A program made the position numbers and the translations under genes. A DNA stretch of 64,000 bases, taken from NCBI RefSeq assembly GCF_004122105.1, contig NZ_SBKN01000001.1, positions 310,001 through 374,000 on the forward strand, written 5' to 3'. This stretch comes from Flavobacterium stagni. Lineage in GTDB: Bacteria > Bacteroidota > Bacteroidia > Flavobacteriales > Flavobacteriaceae. Below the pieces are notes generated by a model. The model did not search any database and was not told the origin of the DNA. It saw only the letters and a program-made list of their open reading frames with translations. This document shows positions 1-8,258 of the stretch, in pieces (position 1 is the stretch's first letter; every line of letters begins with the position of its first letter).

Positions 1-1060
1 TTCCGAGGTAGTAAATAGTGTTCCAACTCAGAATTTGACCGATTACTTTTTGCCGTGGAAATTCGGGATTCTTGGTCGTGGTTTGTTCGGCGATGCCTTC
101 TTCGGGGATACCGAGATTTAAGCGGTTATAATTGTAACGAAAAACCGTATTCATAAAGGCATTGGAATAGCCTAAGCCCGTTTTGAAATCCAATTCTTTG
201 TAGCGCGTATTGGTCACACGATCACCCGTTCCTGTTTGGTAATCGGAATGAAGGTTTTGGGAAACACGCGTGGTGAATTTCAAGTGATCACCAGAAAGTT
301 TGTAGCCTAATGTAGAATTGCTTCCGAGTGTATTCGTAAAATAACGCTGACCGAAATTGAGGTGCATTTGGTTGGCGGGAGCAAATTTTTCAGGGTTAAA
401 ATACAACACACCACCGAGTGCATCCGAGCCGTAGAGTAAGGAGGCCGGACCTTTAATCACTTCGACGCTTTCGATTCCGGCGTCATTGAGTCCGAGCCCG
501 TGTTCTTCTCCAAACTGTTGGTTTTCCAGGCGCACGCCTTGGTTGTATACCAACACCCGATTACCGCTTAACCCGCGAATAACCGGTTTCCCGATGGATG
601 TTCCTGTAGACACTTGCGACACCCCAGGAATAGTGGCCAATCCTTCGATTAAGGTTGCCGCTCCTTTTTGACGTAAATCTTTGGTGGTTTGGTGTTCGAC
701 CTTCATTACGTTCTCCGATTGGAGTCGGTTGAACGCCGTTGACACAATCACCTCATCCATTTGGTGGATGCTTTCTTTGAGTTCGCAGTTTACCGTTACA
801 GCCGTTGTACCCACACTGATGGATTGGGTTTGGGTTTCAAAACCCACAAAGGAGAACACGATTTTGTGGGTTCCTTTGGGAATGGATTTGAAGGTAAAAT
901 TTCCTTGAGCATCGGTTTGGGTTTCAAGATGCAAACCGGGCAATTGAACAATGGCGGATTCCAGTGGTTTACCTGAAGCGGTTACCGTTCCTGATAGTAT
1001 ATTTTGGGCTTGTGCGAGCGAACAAAAGCTCAGCACAACCATCCATAAAAGTGATTTCAT
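1..1060 (-). CDS. TonB-dependent outer-membrane receptor (C-terminus beyond window)
   Basis: About 353 N-terminal residues are present; the gene runs off the left edge. The protein starts MKSLLWMVV and has a Sec signal peptide ending near AQAQ (about residue 19). A carboxypeptidase-regulatory-like beta domain follows (about 20-100), then a TonB-box-like segment MDEVIVSTAF, then a plug domain (about 110-230) with the typical patterns GKPVIRGLSGNRVLVYNQG and VIKGPASLLYGSDALGGVL. The start of the beta barrel follows. Such receptors import metal complexes, vitamins or glycans across the outer membrane using TonB energy. The substrate cannot be read directly. The upstream same-strand gene encodes a small His-rich exported protein, so a metal such as copper or zinc is a reasonable guess. 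A palindromic repeat separates the two genes. Confidence 0.93.
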   Translation of the reverse strand, partial: MKSLLWMVVLSFCSLAQAQNILSGTVTASGKPLESAIVQLPGLHLETQTDAQGNFTFKSIPKGTHKIVFSFVGFETQTQSISVGTTAVTVNCELKESIHQMDEVIVSTAFNRLQSENVMKVEHQTTKDLRQKGAATLIEGLATIPGVSQVSTGTSIGKPVIRGLSGNRVLVYNQGVRLENQQFGEEHGLGLNDAGIESVEVIKGPASLLYGSDALGGVLYFNPEKFAPANQMHLNFGQRYFTNTLGSNSTLGYKLSGDHLKFTTRVSQNLHSDYQTGTGDRVTNTRYKELDFKTGLGYSNAFMNTVFRYNYNRLNLGIPEEGIAEQTTTKNPEFPRQKVIGQILSWNTIYYLG

Positions 1061-1109
1061 GTGTAAATGGGATTGATTTGTGATTAGAAAAATAAACGTT
1101 CCGGCGAAC

Positions 1110-1200
1110 CGGTTCGCGCCAGGGATGGGAGCAAGGTGCCGTGCACCGCGTACAGCCCGACCTTGACGCAGGCTTCAGCCCAGGCAAGGTGGCGCCCAAA
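1110..1200. repeat. GC-rich REP-like intergenic repeat, copy A
   Basis: This GC-rich block begins gcgccagggatgggagc and ends ggcgcccaaa, between the TonB receptor and the His-rich gene. Its start and end match copy C near 21.6 kb (cgctaaggataggag and gagcgcccaaa). It has no coding potential of its own. Two other copies carry the same motif family in the opposite orientation. Confidence 0.65.
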
Positions 1201-1208
1201 AAATAAAT

Positions 1209-1562
1209 CTAACCGACAATCGGGGGTGCCCGAAGGCTGAAGAAACTTCCCTCAAAAACCGTTACCAACCGCTGTGGGGCTTGGATAACGTGGGTTGAAG
1301 TCGTATTGGAATTTTGGGGTTGGAAGGAAATGGCGGTGGGTTCGATATACGAACTGATGGCAAACTCACATTGAAAACATTTTTCGTAATCGTGGTGGGC
1401 GTGACCGACTTCCGTTTTCCCTAAAGTGTAATGATGATGGCAGTGCGTCACTTCGAATTCGTGCGCAATGTGGTTGACGGCATGCACAAACTGCAGCACG
1501 AAAACGAGCAGCAGTGTGGCGGTCAAACCTCCTCCGAAAAGTAGTTTACGGATATTCATCAT
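1209..1562 (-). CDS. Small exported His-rich protein, probably metal-related
   Basis: 117 residues. The N-terminus MMNIRKLLFGGGLTATLLLVF is a signal peptide or membrane anchor. The middle is unusually rich in His (HEFEVTHCHHHYTLGK, then VGHAHHDYEKCFQCEF) and has a C-x2-C pair. The C-terminus ends SLRAPPIVG. Small periplasmic proteins with a His/Cys centre and a terminal (R)xPP motif (compare DUF2946-like and HYC_CC_PP-type families) are often found beside TonB receptors in Bacteroidota. I infer a metal-binding or metal-sensing accessory of the receptor just downstream; this is not shown. A TAnnTTTG box (TACCTTTG on the minus strand, 1567-1574) sits so close that transcription may begin at the start codon itself. 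Confidence 0.8.
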   Translation of the reverse strand: MMNIRKLLFGGGLTATLLLVFVLQFVHAVNHIAHEFEVTHCHHHYTLGKTEVGHAHHDYEKCFQCEFAISSYIEPTAISFQPQNSNTTSTHVIQAPQRLVTVFEGSFFSLRAPPIVG

Positions 1563-1566
1563 GCCG

Positions 1567-1574
1567 CAAAGGTA
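1567..1574 (-). promoter_or_regulatory. Bacteroidota -7 box for the His-rich gene
   Basis: On the minus strand this reads TACCTTTG, matching TAnnTTTG. It ends five bases before the ATG at 1562, so the expected start of transcription falls on or next to the start codon. No clear -33 TTG element was seen at the usual spacing. Confidence 0.45.
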
Positions 1575-1583
1575 GGCAATGGA

Positions 1584-1629
1584 TAAAAAAATCCCACCGA
1601 TTTACCATTTTTTTAGGATTCGGTGGGAT
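1584..1629 (-). terminator. Rho-independent terminator of asd
   Basis: A ten-base inverted repeat, ATCCCACCGA at 1591-1600 and TCGGTGGGAT at 1620-1629, is followed on the minus strand by a run of seven T. It lies 20 bases beyond the asd stop. Confidence 0.8.
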
Positions 1630-1648
1630 AAATATATTTTGAAACGGG

Positions 1649-2638
1649 TTAGACTAATTCTTTAGCCACTAAATATTCGGCAATTTGAATCGCGTTGGTC
1701 GCGGCTCCTTTGCGCAAGTTGTCGGCGACTACCCACATGTTTACGGTGTTGGGCTGACTCTCGTCTTGGCGGATGCGGCCGACAAATACCTCATCTTTTC
1801 CGTGCGCGTAAAGCGGCATGGGATACGTATAGGTATCGGTGTTGTCTTGCACGACTACGCCGGGAGTGTGGTGCAAAATTTCGCGGATTTCGCTCAAATT
1901 ACACGGATTGTGGAACTCGATATTCAAGGCTTCGCTGTGGCCACCAACCACAGGAATACGAATGGCAGTTGCGGTCACATGAATGCTGTCGTCTCCGATG
2001 ATTTTTTTGGTTTCACGGGTGAGTTTCATTTCCTCTTTGGTGTAACCATTGTCTTCAAACACGTCGCATTGTGGAATGGCGTTGCGGTGGATTTGGTATT
2101 TATAGGCCATCTCCCCTTGTATGCCAGCGTATTCATTTTCCAACTGCTGCACGGCTTTCACACCCGTTCCAGTGATGGATTGGTAAGTGGAAACGACAAC
2201 GCGTTTTACGCCGTATTTTTTATGTAAAGGAGCCAAAACCATCACCATTTGAATGGTGGAACAGTTGGGATTGGCGATAATTTTATCGGCTTTGGTTAAT
2301 TCGTGTGCATTGATTTCGGGTACGACCAATTTCTTGGTTGGATCCATGCGCCATGCGGAAGAGTTGTCGATGACGGTGGTTCCGACTTCGGCAAATTTCG
2401 GTGCCCAGTCAAGTGACGTTTGACCGCCCGCAGAAAACAATGCAATATCAGGGTGCTTGTCAACCGCTGTTTGCAATCCGACTACGGTGTAGCCCTTCCC
2501 TTTCCAGGTGATTTCTTTTCCGACCGACTTCTCAGAAGCGACGGGAATTAATTCGGTTACAGGAAAATTTCGATCAGCTAACATTTGTAGCATCACTTCG
2601 CCTACCATACCGGTAGCACCAACAACGGCAACTTTCAT
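1649..2638 (-). CDS. asd: Aspartate-semialdehyde dehydrogenase
   Basis: 329 residues. Reduces aspartyl phosphate to aspartate semialdehyde in the pathway to lysine/diaminopimelate, threonine and methionine. The N-terminus MKVAVVGATGMVGEVML is the NADP-binding Rossmann loop. The catalytic cysteine is in IANPNCSTIQM, and the substrate-binding His/Arg region is in IRIPVVGGHSEA. The frame is open further upstream to 2710, but that extension crosses a TAnnTTTG promoter box (2712-2719) and adds 24 unrelated residues, so the ATG at 2638 is preferred. It is a single gene with its own terminator. The aspartate kinase that supplies its substrate is at 29.1 kb. Confidence 0.97.
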   Translation of the reverse strand: MKVAVVGATGMVGEVMLQMLADRNFPVTELIPVASEKSVGKEITWKGKGYTVVGLQTAVDKHPDIALFSAGGQTSLDWAPKFAEVGTTVIDNSSAWRMDPTKKLVVPEINAHELTKADKIIANPNCSTIQMVMVLAPLHKKYGVKRVVVSTYQSITGTGVKAVQQLENEYAGIQGEMAYKYQIHRNAIPQCDVFEDNGYTKEEMKLTRETKKIIGDDSIHVTATAIRIPVVGGHSEALNIEFHNPCNLSEIREILHHTPGVVVQDNTDTYTYPMPLYAHGKDEVFVGRIRQDESQPNTVNMWVVADNLRKGAATNAIQIAEYLVAKELV

Positions 2639-2711
2639 GGTCTTTCTATTTTTAGTTGAAATTTGAGTAGTTTGCGATTCAAGGAAATGATCGGCTCCTC
2701 GAACAGTCACG

Positions 2712-2719
2712 CAAAAATA
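2712..2719 (-). promoter_or_regulatory. -7 box of the asd promoter
   Basis: The minus strand reads TATTTTTG (consensus TAnnTTTG), giving a leader of about 65 bases to the asd ATG at 2638. It argues against the longer asd reading frame. Confidence 0.5.
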
Positions 2720-2750
2720 ACGAGAAATTGTATCGGTTGGTACATTTTAA

Positions 2751-2785
2751 AAAAGAAAAACCACTCGCGTGGGAGTGGCTTTAGT
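2751..2785 (-). terminator. Terminator of mscL
   Basis: The stem ccactc (2761-2766) / gagtgg (2773-2778) is flanked on the plus strand by an A-run at 2751-2760, which is the T-tract of a minus-strand terminator just after the mscL stop. Confidence 0.75.
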
Positions 2786-2805
2786 TAGAATATATAGGTA
2801 GCGGT

Positions 2806-3183
2806 TTACTTCTTCAATAAATCACGAATTTCGGCTAATAATTGTTCTTGTGTGGGTCCCGCAGGTGCAGCAGGAGCGGCTTCTTCTTTTTTCTTCATAC
2901 CGTTAATTCCTTTAACCATCAAAAAGATAACGAAAGCGATGACTAAGAAACTGATTACTGCGGCTAAAAATTTACCGTATAAAATTCCGCCCTCGGTTTT
3001 TAATCCGGCTAAATCTTCCACATGAGCGGCTTTCAAAGCAGGATTCAACAAAGCGGGTGTAATTACATCCGACACTAAGGATGAAACAATCGCGCCAAAA
3101 GCACCTCCAATGATTACCCCTACGGCCAAGTCCATAGCATTTCCCTTGGCGATAAAATCTTTAAATTCTGATACCATTCCCAT
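2806..3183 (-). CDS. mscL: Large-conductance mechanosensitive channel MscL
   Basis: 125 residues, the usual length. The N-terminal helix EFKDFIAKGNAMDLAVGVIIGGAFGAIV is the signature amphipathic helix and first transmembrane segment with its small-residue packing (about 6-35). A periplasmic loop follows, then the second membrane helix (FLAAVISFLVIAFVIFLMVKG, about 70-90). A charged, Ala/Pro-rich linker leads to the C-terminal bundle helix EQLLAEIRDLLKK. It releases solutes under hypo-osmotic stress as a homopentamer in the inner membrane. Monocistronic, with its own promoter-like box and terminator. Confidence 0.97.
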   Translation of the reverse strand: MGMVSEFKDFIAKGNAMDLAVGVIIGGAFGAIVSSLVSDVITPALLNPALKAAHVEDLAGLKTEGGILYGKFLAAVISFLVIAFVIFLMVKGINGMKKKEEAAPAAPAGPTQEQLLAEIRDLLKK

Positions 3184-3211
3184 AATTTACTGTTTGTTAA
3201 GGTTATTGACT

Positions 3212-3219
3212 CAAAGCTA
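3212..3219 (-). promoter_or_regulatory. -7 box of the mscL promoter
   Basis: The minus strand reads TAGCTTTG, followed by A. The same octamer occurs in front of the aspartate kinase (29053) and the M36 protease (40248). Confidence 0.5.
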
Positions 3220-3260
3220 AGAATTTTAACACAAATAAAGAACGGTAAAAAGGAAAAATC

Positions 3261-5705
3261 TTACTCCCGATAAAAAATTCGCTTCACGCGTTGGGAAATA
3301 GAGGTCATGATTTCGTAGGGAATCGTACCCAACACTTTGGCCATGTGCATCACCGAAGGATCTTTTCCAAAAATGATTACTTCGTTACCTTCTTTACAAT
3401 CGATATCGGTCACATCAACCATCAACATGTCCATGCAAACACTGCCTAGAATGGGTGCTTTTTTATTTTTAATAGTGACGTAACCGTGGCCGTTGCCCCA
3501 ATGGCGCGAGATTCCGTCAGCGTAACCAATCGGCACTGTAGCAACTCGAGTAAGACGTTCGGCCATGAATCGGCGGCTGTAGCCTACACTTTCTCCGGTT
3601 TCGATTACCCGAATTTGTGAAATAATCGACTTTAACGTGGCGACTTGTTCCAGCAACTTTTGTTCGTCTTCGTCATTGGAAACTCCGTACAATCCAATGC
3701 CCAAGCGCACCATATCAAATTGCGCCTGACCGAAATTGGAAATTCCAGAAGTATTTAAAATATGACGGATAGGCTGGATTTGCAGGGCTTCCATCAATTG
3801 CTCTGAGAGGGTTTTGTACAATTTAATTTGGTCTAAGGTGAAATCGACAAATGCCATAGAATCGCTGGCTGCGAGATGCGACAAGATACTTTTCACTTCC
3901 ACCGCTTGGGTTTGTTGCAAACGTGCGATGAGTTGGGGCATATCGGCTTCCATAAAACCTAATCGGTGCATGCCCGTGTCGAGTTTGATATGAATGGGAA
4001 AATGTTTGAGTCGTTTTTCTTCGGCCAATTTCACAAAAGCATTAAGACCTTTTAACGAATAAATCTCCGGTTCGAGTCCGTGTTGAATCAGCGATTGGTA
4101 ACTCGTACTCTCGGGATTCATCACCATAATGGGGAGTTCGATCCCCGCTTGTTTCAAGGCGATTCCTTCATCCGCGAAAGCGACACCCAAATAATCCACT
4201 TTGTGATGGGCCAGCAATTTGGCAATTTCATACCCACCATTCCCATAGCTAAAGGCTTTCACCATCACCATGAGTTTGGTGTCGGGTTGGAGTTTGGATT
4301 TGTAAAAATTCAGGTTATGACTGATGGCATTGAGGTTGATTTCCAACACGGTTTCGTGGGTTTTCTCTTCCAAGGCCGTTACAATTTCTTCAAAATGAAA
4401 ATGGCGCGCACCTTTGATTAATACCGTTTCATTGGCAAACGGAATTGTGTCCATCACATCCAAAAACGCTTGTGTAGTGGGAAAGGCCATCCCGTTGGGG
4501 AACTTCCGTTGGTAACCCGAAATCGTGGGACCAATAGCAATCACCCGATTGATTTGGTTGGTCACAATCAAAAATGAAACCTGAGCATAGAGTTCGTCAT
4601 TGCTCAAACCACTTTGAAAAATATCAGATAAAATGAGGGTTTTCTTTTTGTATTGCTTCTGACTCTCCAAGAAATCCAATGCAATTTTCAGCGATTGGAA
4701 GTCGGAACTATAACTATCGTCAATAATGCGCGTATTGTGAATCCCGTTTTTGACTTTCAAGCGCATTTCGACGGGATACAACTGCTGCATGCGCGCTTGA
4801 ATGACCGCTTCGTCATACTGCAAATACAACATGAGCATGAGGCAATGAATCGCATTTTCAATCGAAGCTTGGTCGGAAAATGGAATGACAACTTTGAAAC
4901 ATTGTTTTTGGTAAGTAATGCGCAATTCCGTTTGGTCGGGTTTTTCATTCGCCATCACAAACACATCGGCTTTGCCATCGTCAGAGCTCCAGGTGAAGGT
5001 TTTGACTTTGGGCGAAAGAAAGGCTTCAATGGTGCGGTTCTTATTGAGAATGAGCACGTCGACGGAGGGAAACAATTTGAGTTTTTCCTTGATTTTTTCA
5101 CCAGCATCATGAAAACCTTCATCGTGTGCCGATCCGATATTCGTAAGAATTCCGATGGTGGGACGGATGATTTTTTCCAAATGCACCATTTCATCCACGG
5201 TAGAAATTCCCGCTTCAAAAATACCGAGGTTGTGTTTTTCGTTAATTCCTAAAACCGAAAGCGGTACACCCACTTGGGAGTTATAACTTTTCGGACTACG
5301 AATAATATTATAATCCGGACTCAGTAAAAAGTTCAACCATTCTTTTACGATGGTTTTTCCGTTACTTCCGGTGATTCCTATAATGGGGAAGGTAAAGTTT
5401 GAGCGGTATTTAGCGGCAAAGGTTTGCAGCGCTTCGAGCGAATTTTCAACGATTAAAAAATTGGCTTTGCCTACCAATGCATCGGGCACCTGCTGCACCA
5501 CAAAATTAAATACGCCTTGTTCCAAGAGTTCAGATAGGTATTCATGCCCGTCGTGATTGGGTCCGATCAACGCAAAAAACAAGGTGTTTTCTCCATTTTG
5601 GAGCGAACGACTGTCGATAGAAACGGAGTCGATAATAGCCACCTCCCGATCACCTTGAAATTGTGCTTTAAGAATCGGAATGATATTTCGGATGGATAGT
5701 GTCAC
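3261..5705 (-). CDS. murF-alr: Bifunctional MurF ligase / alanine racemase
   Basis: 814 residues, two enzymes in one chain. Residues 1 to about 435 are UDP-N-acetylmuramoyl-tripeptide:D-alanyl-D-alanine ligase: Mur N-domain (DSRSLQNGE), ATP loop GITGSNGKT (113-118) and the ligase C-domain. Residues about 445-814 are a PLP-dependent alanine racemase: PLP lysine K483 in VMVKAFSYGNGGYE, IGLYG, the VPIGYADG motif and VCMDMLMVDVTD. One half makes D-Ala and the other attaches D-Ala-D-Ala to the peptidoglycan precursor. This fusion is typical of Bacteroidota. The racemase signature KAFSYGNG departs from the common KANAYGHG. It follows tdk by 6 bases and is probably co-transcribed with it. Confidence 0.96.
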   Translation of the reverse strand: MTLSIRNIIPILKAQFQGDREVAIIDSVSIDSRSLQNGENTLFFALIGPNHDGHEYLSELLEQGVFNFVVQQVPDALVGKANFLIVENSLEALQTFAAKYRSNFTFPIIGITGSNGKTIVKEWLNFLLSPDYNIIRSPKSYNSQVGVPLSVLGINEKHNLGIFEAGISTVDEMVHLEKIIRPTIGILTNIGSAHDEGFHDAGEKIKEKLKLFPSVDVLILNKNRTIEAFLSPKVKTFTWSSDDGKADVFVMANEKPDQTELRITYQKQCFKVVIPFSDQASIENAIHCLMLMLYLQYDEAVIQARMQQLYPVEMRLKVKNGIHNTRIIDDSYSSDFQSLKIALDFLESQKQYKKKTLILSDIFQSGLSNDELYAQVSFLIVTNQINRVIAIGPTISGYQRKFPNGMAFPTTQAFLDVMDTIPFANETVLIKGARHFHFEEIVTALEEKTHETVLEINLNAISHNLNFYKSKLQPDTKLMVMVKAFSYGNGGYEIAKLLAHHKVDYLGVAFADEGIALKQAGIELPIMVMNPESTSYQSLIQHGLEPEIYSLKGLNAFVKLAEEKRLKHFPIHIKLDTGMHRLGFMEADMPQLIARLQQTQAVEVKSILSHLAASDSMAFVDFTLDQIKLYKTLSEQLMEALQIQPIRHILNTSGISNFGQAQFDMVRLGIGLYGVSNDEDEQKLLEQVATLKSIISQIRVIETGESVGYSRRFMAERLTRVATVPIGYADGISRHWGNGHGYVTIKNKKAPILGSVCMDMLMVDVTDIDCKEGNEVIIFGKDPSVMHMAKVLGTIPYEIMTSISQRVKRIFYRE

Positions 5706-5711
5706 AGGATA

Positions 5712-6338
5712 TTATTCGTTGGTGTCAGAAGGTAATTCTTCGTGATCGTTGACTTCGATATTTTCGCGCATCGCTTTGAAGTAGGCAGCGCGGCTGAGCG
5801 GTTCGTATTCTTCGGTTTCTCCAAGCAAAACCAGATTGTCGTTACTGGATTTACGGAAACTGTAATGGGCCAAATTTCCCGTTCGGGTACACACGGCGTG
5901 CACTTTGGTCACATACTCGGCGGTTGCCATCAGCGCTGGCATGGGTCCGAACGGATTGCCTTTAAAATCCATATCCAATCCGGCTACAATCACGCGAATG
6001 CCCGAATTGGCGAGGTCGTTACAAATTTTTACAATTTCATCATCAAAGAACTGCGCTTCATCAATACCGACCACATCACATCCTTGCGCTAGAATGGCGA
6101 TATTGGCGGCAGCGGGAACGGGTGTAGAGCGAATTTCGTTTTTATTGTGCGAAACCACCATTTCTTCGTCGTAGCGAACATCGATGGCGGGCTTGAAAAT
6201 CTCCACGCGTTGTTTGGCAAATTGGGCCCGACGTAAACGACGGATTAATTCCTCCGTTTTGCCTGAAAACATGGAGCCGCAGATGACTTCGATCCACCCA
6301 AATTGCTCTTCGTGATTAACCGTATTTTCTAGAAACAT
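5712..6338 (-). CDS. tdk: Thymidine kinase
   Basis: 208 residues, type II (bacterial/vaccinia-like) fold. The P-loop is [13 protein letters not shown] (about 20-32), the Walker-B-like [11 protein letters not shown] carries the catalytic Glu, and the lasso region is [21 protein letters not shown]. It phosphorylates thymidine in the salvage pathway in the cytoplasm. Most members bind a structural zinc through CxxC pairs. Here the first pair reads C-T-R-T, so at least one ligand is missing. murF-alr starts 6 bases after its stop, suggesting an operon. A short inverted repeat (ACTAA at 6341-6345, TTAGT at 6351-6355) lies directly in front of the ATG and could fold over the translation start. Confidence 0.96.
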   Translation of the reverse strand: MFLENTVNHEEQFGWIEVICGSMFSGKTEELIRRLRRAQFAKQRVEIFKPAIDVRYDEEMVVSHNKNEIRSTPVPAAANIAILAQGCDVVGIDEAQFFDDEIVKICNDLANSGIRVIVAGLDMDFKGNPFGPMPALMATAEYVTKVHAVCTRTGNLAHYSFRKSSNDNLVLLGETEEYEPLSRAAYFKAMRENIEVNDHEELPSDTNE

Positions 6339-6376
6339 TTACTAATTTCGTTAGTATGAATTAGGTATTTTTCTGT

Positions 6377-6384
6377 TACATTTG
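6377..6384 (+). promoter_or_regulatory. -7 box for the acidic protein-rsmI unit
   Basis: TACATTTG followed by TAC fits TAnnTTTG. It would give a leader of about 150 bases to the ATG at 6544. No small reading frame worth calling was seen in that leader. Confidence 0.4.
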
Positions 6385-6543
6385 TACAGAAACAAAAATA
6401 TCAAAATTCCCATGACTTCCTCCTACCCGAGGCATAAAGTTATAAAGAGTTTGATGATTTCGTAACCTAAACCTAAACTCAATCGATTCTGTAGATGAGA
6501 CTCCACGCGGGTTTTCGTCTTATTTGACAAATTGTAACGCACC

Positions 6544-7533
6544 ATGAAAAAAAGACTGGAAGCTGAACTCATAAGTATTGCACACCGTATTTTAAAACTC
6601 CGCAACAAATCGGAAGTCGACCAATTGTATTTAGAATCCAAAAAATTGTACGAAACCTTAGCGGTTTTAAAATTTTACGGCGATAACTATGAAGTCGTGA
6701 AAAACGATGTGACGGTAGAAGATTTGGAAGCCAAATTAGACGCTGCGTTGAATGCTCCAGAAGCAGTAGCAGTGGCAGCTCCCGTTGTGGAAGAAGCTCC
6801 TGTAGTTGTGGAAGAAAAAGTGGAAACTGAGGTAGTGGAAGAAGTGGAAGAAGTGGAAGTAGAAACTGAGGCGGAAACGGAAGTCGTGGAAGAAGAAGTG
6901 GAAGAAGTGGAAGAAGTGGAAACTGAAGCTGCAGAAGAAGAAACTATAGAGGAAGAACCTGTAATTGTGGGTGAAATCACTTTAGATGAGGAAGACGAGG
7001 AAGAAGAAGTACCGATGACGGAAGCAAAATCGGATTTGGACTTCGAACCCATATTTGAATTGGCAGCCGAGCCGATGGCGGAAGAAGAAACGGTAGAAGT
7101 TGCCCCTGAAGTTGTCCCAACTGTGGTGGACGAACCCGCAGTTGAAACTCCGAAGAAAGACGAACCTAAACAAATTTCGCTAGCCGATTTGTTGGGTGAA
7201 AATTATACCGAACCCGTATTTGTTAAACCCGATGATGTAGTGGTGCCGCCTTCCCTAAAAAATGTGATTGAAGAACAAGGAAAATCCTTGAATGAATTGC
7301 ATTCCAAATCCATCAACATTGGTTTAAACGATAAAATTGCGTTTGTGAAATTCTTATTTGCAGACAGCACCGAAGATTACAACCGTGTGTTGTCGCAGTT
7401 GAACACCTTCTCCACATTTGCAGAAGCGAAAGATTTTATCGACGAAATCATCAAACCCGATTATAACAATTGGGACGGAGTGGATGATTACGCGGAACGA
7501 TTTATTGCTATTGTGGCAAAAAAATTCTCGTAA
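6544..7533 (+). CDS. Very acidic protein of unknown function
   Basis: 329 residues in three parts. An N-terminal helical domain (1-60, MKKRLEAELISIAHRILKLRN onward) is followed by a long low-complexity stretch made almost only of Glu, Val, Ala and Thr (about 75-215). The C-terminal helical domain (about 250-329) contains NIGLNDKIAFVKFLFADSTE and ends IAIVAKKFS. There is no signal peptide, so it should be cytoplasmic. Proteins of this build are widespread in Flavobacteriia and I know no proven role. The stop codon touches the ATG of rsmI (TAAATG), so translation of the two is probably coupled. The repeated GAA/GAG codons create a spurious Ser-rich frame on the other strand. Confidence 0.88.
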   Translation: MKKRLEAELISIAHRILKLRNKSEVDQLYLESKKLYETLAVLKFYGDNYEVVKNDVTVEDLEAKLDAALNAPEAVAVAAPVVEEAPVVVEEKVETEVVEEVEEVEVETEAETEVVEEEVEEVEEVETEAAEEETIEEEPVIVGEITLDEEDEEEEVPMTEAKSDLDFEPIFELAAEPMAEEETVEVAPEVVPTVVDEPAVETPKKDEPKQISLADLLGENYTEPVFVKPDDVVVPPSLKNVIEEQGKSLNELHSKSINIGLNDKIAFVKFLFADSTEDYNRVLSQLNTFSTFAEAKDFIDEIIKPDYNNWDGVDDYAERFIAIVAKKFS

Positions 7534-8211
7534 ATGGGAAAATTGTATTTGGTACCCACGCCCATCGGTAACTTAGACGACATGACGTTTCGCGCCGTGA
7601 AAGTCTTGCAAGAAGCCGATATGATTTTGGCAGAAGATACCCGAAACAGCGGTAAACTCTTGAAACATTTTGAGATTACCACACCCATGCAAAGCCACCA
7701 CATGCACAATGAACACAAAACTGTGGACCATTGGGTGAAACGCATTCAAGCGGGAGAAACGGTTGCTTTGATCAGTGATGCGGGAACACCTGCGATTTCC
7801 GACCCCGGATTTCTACTGACCCGTGCTTGTGTGGAAAATGGTATAGAAGTGGACTGCTTACCCGGCGCCACGGCTTTTGTTCCGGCTTTGGTGAACAGCG
7901 GCTTACCCAACGATCGTTTTATTTTTGAAGGTTTTTTACCCGAAAAAAAAGGACGGCAAACACGTTACCTCCAACTCGCTGAAGAAACCCGAACCATGAT
8001 TCTCTATGTTTCGCCGCATAAATTGGTGAAAACCTTGGGCGAATTTGTTCAGTATTTTGGAGCTGACCGACCGGTTTCCATCTCACGAGAAATCACCAAA
8101 CTCCACGAAGAAACGATTCGTGGGACTGCCGAAGAGGTGCTTAAACATTATGAAGCCAAACCACCCAAAGGGGAAATTGTCGCTGTAGTCGGTGGCAAAC
8201 CCACGAAATAA
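7534..8211 (+). CDS. rsmI: 16S rRNA (cytidine1402-2'-O)-methyltransferase RsmI
   Basis: 225 residues. A tetrapyrrole-methylase-fold enzyme that methylates the 2'-hydroxyl of C1402 in the ribosomal P site using SAM. Diagnostic parts are the start MGKLYLVPTPIGNLDDMT, ILAEDTRNSGKLL, ALISDAGTPAISDPG, CLPGATAFVPALVNSGL and FEGFLPEKKGRQ. It lacks the extra C-terminal domain of the E. coli protein (about 286 residues), as is usual in Bacteroidota. It starts right at the stop of the acidic protein. Confidence 0.96.
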   Translation: MGKLYLVPTPIGNLDDMTFRAVKVLQEADMILAEDTRNSGKLLKHFEITTPMQSHHMHNEHKTVDHWVKRIQAGETVALISDAGTPAISDPGFLLTRACVENGIEVDCLPGATAFVPALVNSGLPNDRFIFEGFLPEKKGRQTRYLQLAEETRTMILYVSPHKLVKTLGEFVQYFGADRPVSISREITKLHEETIRGTAEEVLKHYEAKPPKGEIVAVVGGKPTK

Positions 8212-8258
8212 TAAATTGATTATGTTTTTATACGCCAAAATTTTTAAAACCAACACCT

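Noticed and set aside
969..1199. 76-residue minus-strand frame between the TonB receptor and the His-rich gene
   Set aside because: It reads through repeat copy A and the start of the receptor in a different frame; no family likeness.
1685..2227. 180-residue plus-strand frame inside asd
   Set aside because: Shadow of asd, whose catalytic motifs are clear on the other strand.
2639..2710. Longer start for asd
   Set aside because: The extension has no family similarity and runs up to the TATTTTTG promoter box; MKVAVVGATG is the natural N-terminus.
6412..6465. 17-codon frame in the leader of the acidic protein gene
   Set aside because: Too short, no codon bias or recognisable leader-peptide pattern.
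6687..7052. Ser/Thr-rich 121-residue frame on the minus strand
   Set aside because: It is the antisense image of the GAA/GAG/GTG repeats of the acidic protein gene, with no start context and no plausible fold.
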